A stretch of DNA of 64,000 bases from the NCBI RefSeq assembly GCF_950066645.1, contig NZ_CATMFB010000002.1, positions 186,001 to 250,000 of the forward strand. Direction: 5' to 3'. The notes under the pieces are model-generated. The model had not been told where the DNA came from. It ran no database searches and saw nothing but the letters and a program-made list of their open reading frames with translations. This document shows, piece after piece, positions 59,967 through 64,000 of the stretch. This DNA comes from an uncultured Thalassolituus sp. (GTDB lineage Bacteria; Pseudomonadota; Gammaproteobacteria; Pseudomonadales; Oceanobacteraceae). The translations under genes and the position numbers were made by a program. How positions within the stretch are numbered: position 1 is the first letter of the stretch; each line of letters starts with the position of its first letter.

Positions 59967-62309
59967 TCAGTTCACCGTCGTGGTGAAGTTCACAACGGGA
60001 CAGGACACTTCCCGTTTCAGCAGTGGCGTACGGGAACAGATCTCAACCTCGTGATCACCCGCCAACAGACGACGGATACGGATGGTGTCGCGCTGTTTCC
60101 AGATAGACCAGCTGCCACCATCAACACGATAGCGGTATTCCAGATTACCCAGTTCGGAGTTCGGGTTCAGACCATCAACATCAATCGTCACTTCACCGTT
60201 AGCAACCGATACGACGCCATCAACCATTTCACCAGTGTCGTCGTACGTGCTGATAGCAACATCCACTGAGCGCTTGCTGACTTCCTGAACCGTGGTAGCA
60301 GGAACACTGGCTGACGCTGTGACACTGACCGGAATCAGATCACCCGCCAGCGACAGGCTGTTGGTACCAGCCACCCAGAAATCACGCATGTACAGAGTGT
60401 GATTATAAATTCGTGGCAGCGGAACAACCTTCAGGCTTTTCGCCACTTCCGGCATGATCCAGGGCATAAAATAATCGATGGTCGAATTAATAAAGCCAGG
60501 CATCAGACGGATAATTCCACTCTCATCGACTTCGCTGACGTAAATCTCCGGTGCCTGTTCAACACCGATACTCAGGAAACCATCTTCGGTTGAGTTGATA
60601 TCAAACGGCACTGCCAGATTGAAGGTGACGCCGAATACCGTGCGGAACTCATCCCATTCAGGCTTATAAAGATCAAATGCCAGATATACGTCGTACCAGC
60701 CAAGCTTACCGGCAACACCGGTTGCTGGCATAAACTTAACGAACGGCGCCGATGCAGGCTCGAGACGGACACGGATTTCATCCAGCTCGTCAATTTCATC
60801 TTCCGGTGCGCGGTAAACCGCAATACCGGCCGGTGTCGCGTTGCGGTTAAGCTCACGGGTCATTTCAACGGAATTCATTCCCGCCTCGAAGGCTGCCAGC
60901 AGCGCCTGATTTACTACGTTTGCTGACACAGACGCACCGAAGTGAAAATCTTCGCCCGCCGGAGTCTGAGCACCAAGGCTTGGAGTTTCACCCGCTTCAA
61001 ACAATGAGCCAATCGCACCAGGTACATCTTCAGAAGGCACTGGTGCCCAGATGTGAGTCGACAGATCAACACTGACACCACGGTCCGCAGAATCCAGGAA
61101 GGTAGGCAGAGCACGGACACTCACCGTTTCGCCCGACTGAGGAGCCGTAACATCCAGCGTAATTGGAATGTCTTTAATAAAGTCAGACATCACGGGAACG
61201 ATGATCTCTTCCAGTACATCAATAAACAGGCGCTCAAACATAGGAGCGAGAGCACCGACAATCGCGCTGGTCAGAGCATCAAGGATATTCAGTAATCCAC
61301 TGGTGTTGGCAAAATCAATCACCGGGAACGAGTGATTGATCGTGGTATTACTAAGGCTGAGATCCAGATCGGAATCACGGATATCCATCAGCAGGTCAGT
61401 GCCCGATGCCAGCTGACTGAAGCGGATGGTGCCTGAGCTGTTGTAAGGAATAAAGAAGCCGATACGTCCGCTCAGCGTGAAGCCCAGCACCGTATTGGCA
61501 ACCTGAATATCGGTATCAATACGCTCGTTATCCAGAACATTCAGATCGACATCGACATTGCTGAACGAGACGCTGTTGAATTTAATGCTCATGTCGAACA
61601 GTCCGAGCGTATTCAGCAAACGAACCGGATCCATTCCCGCAACGATGGGCGACAGGTCTGAACCATTAAGTTCGGTCTCAAGAACGTTAACCAGAAAATC
61701 GAAACCACCCTGGTTCAGGCGGGCAGAAATACCGGCGAATTCCTGATCACGACGCGCGTACTGGCTGCTGCTGGTGTGTCCGAAACTGTCTTCGGCTTCG
61801 AACGTGTGAAAGGCTTCGTCATAAAAAGACGCAGTGAACGCGTTATTTTCATCCAGGTCGACGGAAACACCATCAAGCATCAAAGACTCAACGCCACCCC
61901 GGTCAAATACATAGCCAGTCACAGTATGGCTGAGGTGATCGGTATCCAGAATATGAATCTCCGGCCCTTCAGTGTCGTAGTAGAACTCAATCTGATCGGT
62001 ATCGCGGTAACCGGTGACTTTCAGAATATTCTTGCCGGGGAAGATATAGTCGGCCAGCTCGTAGGCACTTGCGGTAGCGCCTTCTTTGTTAACCACAAAT
62101 GAGCTTGTCACATCCACCGAGTTCAGCTCGATCAACAGATCCTCAGGACCCAGATCGGAAGTAACGAATGCGGTACCGGTGAATTCGATCGCGACATCAA
62201 AGCTGGTGTCCGCGTGGACGCCTTCATCCATCGGCGAAACAATTTCAGGCTTACAGGCGGCGAGTACAATACCGGCGAGGATCACCAGTGACTGTTTGAG
62301 AATGTTCAT
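59967..62309 (-). CDS. large lipoprotein with TULIP/BPI-like features
   Basis: A 780-residue lipoprotein (lipobox VLAAC, Cys19). The N-terminal 170 residues look like Ig-like beta domains (VAIEFTGTAFVTSDLG, DTEGPEIHILDTDHLSHTVTGYVFDRGG). The middle has a long amphipathic pattern (SIKFNSVSFSNVDVDLNVL, TINHSFPVIDFAN, FIKDIPITLDVTAP) and the phrase SANVVNQALLAAFEAGMN, close to the BPI-C phrase of lipid-binding TULIP lipoproteins in deltaproteobacteria. The C-terminal 120 residues are again Ig-like. I infer a lipid-binding envelope protein. Monocistronic. Confidence 0.7.
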   Translation of the reverse strand: MNILKQSLVILAGIVLAACKPEIVSPMDEGVHADTSFDVAIEFTGTAFVTSDLGPEDLLIELNSVDVTSSFVVNKEGATASAYELADYIFPGKNILKVTGYRDTDQIEFYYDTEGPEIHILDTDHLSHTVTGYVFDRGGVESLMLDGVSVDLDENNAFTASFYDEAFHTFEAEDSFGHTSSSQYARRDQEFAGISARLNQGGFDFLVNVLETELNGSDLSPIVAGMDPVRLLNTLGLFDMSIKFNSVSFSNVDVDLNVLDNERIDTDIQVANTVLGFTLSGRIGFFIPYNSSGTIRFSQLASGTDLLMDIRDSDLDLSLSNTTINHSFPVIDFANTSGLLNILDALTSAIVGALAPMFERLFIDVLEEIIVPVMSDFIKDIPITLDVTAPQSGETVSVRALPTFLDSADRGVSVDLSTHIWAPVPSEDVPGAIGSLFEAGETPSLGAQTPAGEDFHFGASVSANVVNQALLAAFEAGMNSVEMTRELNRNATPAGIAVYRAPEDEIDELDEIRVRLEPASAPFVKFMPATGVAGKLGWYDVYLAFDLYKPEWDEFRTVFGVTFNLAVPFDINSTEDGFLSIGVEQAPEIYVSEVDESGIIRLMPGFINSTIDYFMPWIMPEVAKSLKVVPLPRIYNHTLYMRDFWVAGTNSLSLAGDLIPVSVTASASVPATTVQEVSKRSVDVAISTYDDTGEMVDGVVSVANGEVTIDVDGLNPNSELGNLEYRYRVDGGSWSIWKQRDTIRIRRLLAGDHEVEICSRTPLLKREVSCPVVNFTTTVN

Positions 62310-62426
62310 GATTTCTGGCCCCGGAGAGGATCATTTTTATTATTCTGGCCACTTCGGACCAGTTATCACTATACATGAACAAACGTTTCTGGGAAGCGTT
62401 CCCAGTGGGCAGATGTGAACCGTTAC

Positions 62427-63299
62427 TCAAACTTTACCCTGAATCTCCAGAGCCTGCTGATAGAGAGCTTTCTTGTTTTCTCCGGTCAGGTCAGAAACAA
62501 TCGCCGCCGCCTTTTTCGGTGGCAATTCCGCCAGAAGTAACCGGAACAGATGAGCAGTATCAAACGCACTGGCCGTCGCCGGCTCAGGATTCCCTGCCAC
62601 CATCACCACAAACTCTCCTTTGGTCTGATCATCATCAGCCTGCAATTGCAGGGCAATGTCCCCCAGCGAACCGTGATAGAAGGTCTCAAAGGTTTTCGTC
62701 AGCTCACGTGCCACACAGGCACCGCGCTCCGCACCGAACACTTCTGCCATGATGGCGAGTGTCTCGAGAATGCGATGTTTGGATTCGTAAAACACCATAG
62801 TGGCGGTTTCATTTGCGAGGGGGTGCAGACGGTCGCGTCGCCCTCCCGCTTTGTGTGGCAGAAAGCCCTCAAACAGAAAGCGGTCTGTTGGCAGCCCTGC
62901 GGCCGACAAGGCGGTAATCAGTGCGCTGGGGCCAGGAACGGGAACCACATTCAGCTGCTGCGCTCTTAAGGCCTGTACCAGAGGGTAGCCCGGATCAGAA
63001 ATCAGAGGCGTGCCGGCATCAGACACCAGAGCGATACTGCGGCCTTCGCGCAGGTGGCCAGCAATCTGATCTATACGGTCACGCTCGTTATGATCATGCA
63101 CCGACAGCAGTACTTTGCGCAGCCCCAGATGCTGGAGTAATTTCTGTGTATGTCTGGTATCCTCGCAGGCAACCAGATCGGCCTTCGTCAGCACCTGTAC
63201 AGCACGCTCACTTAGGTCGGCAAGATTACCGATAGGCGTGGCAACGACGTAAAGTACGCCACCCTGAATCGAAGATGCAGTATTCGGAACAGAAGTCAT
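62427..63299 (-). CDS. rsmI: 16S rRNA (cytidine-1402-2'-O)-methyltransferase
   Basis: SAM methylase acting on C1402 of 16S rRNA. From ATG 63299 (MTSVPNTASSIQGGVLYVVATPIGNLADLSERA) it has 290 residues and holds EDTRHTQKLLQHLG, LVSDAGTPLISDPGYPLV, VPVPGPSALITALSAAGLP, FEGFLPHKAGGR and ARELTKTFETFYHG. Length equals E. coli RsmI (286). Its start codon overlaps the divergent lpoA start at CATG. Confidence 0.97.
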   Translation of the reverse strand: MTSVPNTASSIQGGVLYVVATPIGNLADLSERAVQVLTKADLVACEDTRHTQKLLQHLGLRKVLLSVHDHNERDRIDQIAGHLREGRSIALVSDAGTPLISDPGYPLVQALRAQQLNVVPVPGPSALITALSAAGLPTDRFLFEGFLPHKAGGRRDRLHPLANETATMVFYESKHRILETLAIMAEVFGAERGACVARELTKTFETFYHGSLGDIALQLQADDDQTKGEFVVMVAGNPEPATASAFDTAHLFRLLLAELPPKKAAAIVSDLTGENKKALYQQALEIQGKV

Positions 63300-64000
63300 G
63301 CGGGACAAATTACCTGAAAGTGGTTTATCAATTTACTGGCCTCGCCGGCTAGCCTGGTTAGCGGCCGTCGCGGTCGGTTCGCTGGGTCTTGCTGGTCTGT
63401 CCGGATGCGCGACCCAGAATGGCAGCAGCGCCGAAGAGTACAACTTTACGGTACCCGATAATGCACCTCAGCTGACTCAGGCCAGACAATGGCTGGATGC
63501 GGGCGAGTTTGGCAATGCTGGCCTGCAATTGCAACAGCTGGACCCAACCTTACTTCAGCCTGCAGCGCGCGCAGAATGGCACCTGCTGTCTGCAGAAGTG
63601 GCACTTGATGCCGGTGTACCTGACGCCGCTGAAGCCCATCTCGAGCACTACCAGCGCCTGATTAACTCAGTGACCACCGAACAGGAGCACCGCGGTGCTC
63701 TGCTCGGAGCACGTCTGCTGGAACTCCGGGGTAATTACCTCGAAGCCGCTCGCGAACGTGATTTTATTTCCGGCGTCCTGACCGACGAAAACCGCAGCGA
63801 TAATGAGCGTCAGCTCTGGGAAGATCTGATGCAGATGCCTGAAGCTGAGCTGCAGGAATGGGCACAGAAAGTACCCGACTCACGCTTTGGTCAATGGCTG
63901 ACGCTGGCTGCAGTCAGCCGTTCTTATCACCTGACGCTGGATGAGCAGTTACAGGGAGTACGCGACTGGCGGGCGTCTCACCCCGGTCACCCTGCCGCAC
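63298..64000 (+). CDS. lpoA: penicillin-binding-protein activator LpoA, N-terminal part (runs off the window)
   Basis: Outer-membrane lipoprotein that stimulates PBP1A. The plus-strand frame from ATG 63298 is open to the window end. It starts MRDKLPESGLSIYWPRRLAW and has a lipobox in GLAGLSGC (Cys37), followed by TPR-like helices (PQLTQARQWLDAGEFGNAGL, AEWHLLSAEVALDAGVPDAAEAHLEHY, GARLLELRGNYLEAARERD). Divergence from rsmI is the conserved LpoA (YraM) context. No alternative in-frame start is visible before the lipobox, and an in-frame TGA at 63265 bounds it upstream. Confidence 0.93.
   Translation, partial: MRDKLPESGLSIYWPRRLAWLAAVAVGSLGLAGLSGCATQNGSSAEEYNFTVPDNAPQLTQARQWLDAGEFGNAGLQLQQLDPTLLQPAARAEWHLLSAEVALDAGVPDAAEAHLEHYQRLINSVTTEQEHRGALLGARLLELRGNYLEAARERDFISGVLTDENRSDNERQLWEDLMQMPEAELQEWAQKVPDSRFGQWLTLAAVSRSYHLTLDEQLQGVRDWRASHPGHPAA

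Overview
The window is a chromosomal segment of a marine-type gammaproteobacterium, most like the Pseudomonadales/Oceanospirillales. The backbone follows Pseudomonas gene order: mazG-relA-rlmD-cysM next to a GacS/BarA kinase; nadB facing algU-mucABCD-lepA-rnc-era-recO-pdxJ-acpS; sdhE and ygfZ; rnpB, rsmI and lpoA. Genus and species cannot be read from the sequence. The window opens inside ppc and closes inside lpoA. No intergenic gap exceeds 300 bases, and I saw no tRNA, rRNA, insertion sequence, prophage or CRISPR array.

Layout. 1-7.7 kb: ppc (partial), a small conserved gene, and the rlmD-relA-mazG stringent-response/housekeeping cluster with cysM upstream. 7.8-10.6 kb: hybrid sensor kinase. 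10.6-20.5 kb: one long minus-strand run from the sigma-E operon (rpoE, anti-sigma factors, periplasmic protease) through lepA, rnc, era, recO, pdxJ and acpS; lepB is missing from its usual place. 20.7-27.4 kb: nadB, sdhE/ygfX, ygfZ, an HDOD protein and a tight four-gene run with a lipoprotein hydrolase, an acetyltransferase and a hotdog protein.

27.4-41.0 kb is the main accessory module, all on the minus strand: a TonB2-type energy system (DUF3450 protein, TtpC, ExbB, ExbD, TonB, TPR protein), a beta-helix lipoprotein, a TonB-dependent receptor, and a 1236-residue lipoprotein fusing a di-heme cytochrome c peroxidase to a seven-motif FG-GAP propeller and an ASPIC/UnbV tail. The receptor and the energy operon share near-identical 11-bp-phased repeats of the PhoB-box type. 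I read this as a phosphate-responsive outer-membrane uptake or electron-transfer system; the regulation and substrate are inference.

41.2-56.3 kb: ordinary and accessory single genes (DUF2333, trmO, tpm, a PF10118 protein with an AraC regulator, an RsmB-like methylase, speC, an ABC exporter, enoyl-CoA hydratase, hemH, an orphan Anbu-type proteasome homologue, a DUF3592 protein, a haloalkane-dehalogenase-like hydrolase). 56.5-62.3 kb: RNase P RNA followed by an accessory patch (MarR-hydrolase pair with a clear operator, NTF2-like protein, serine hydrolase, a large TULIP-like lipoprotein), before rsmI and lpoA, whose start codons overlap head to head.
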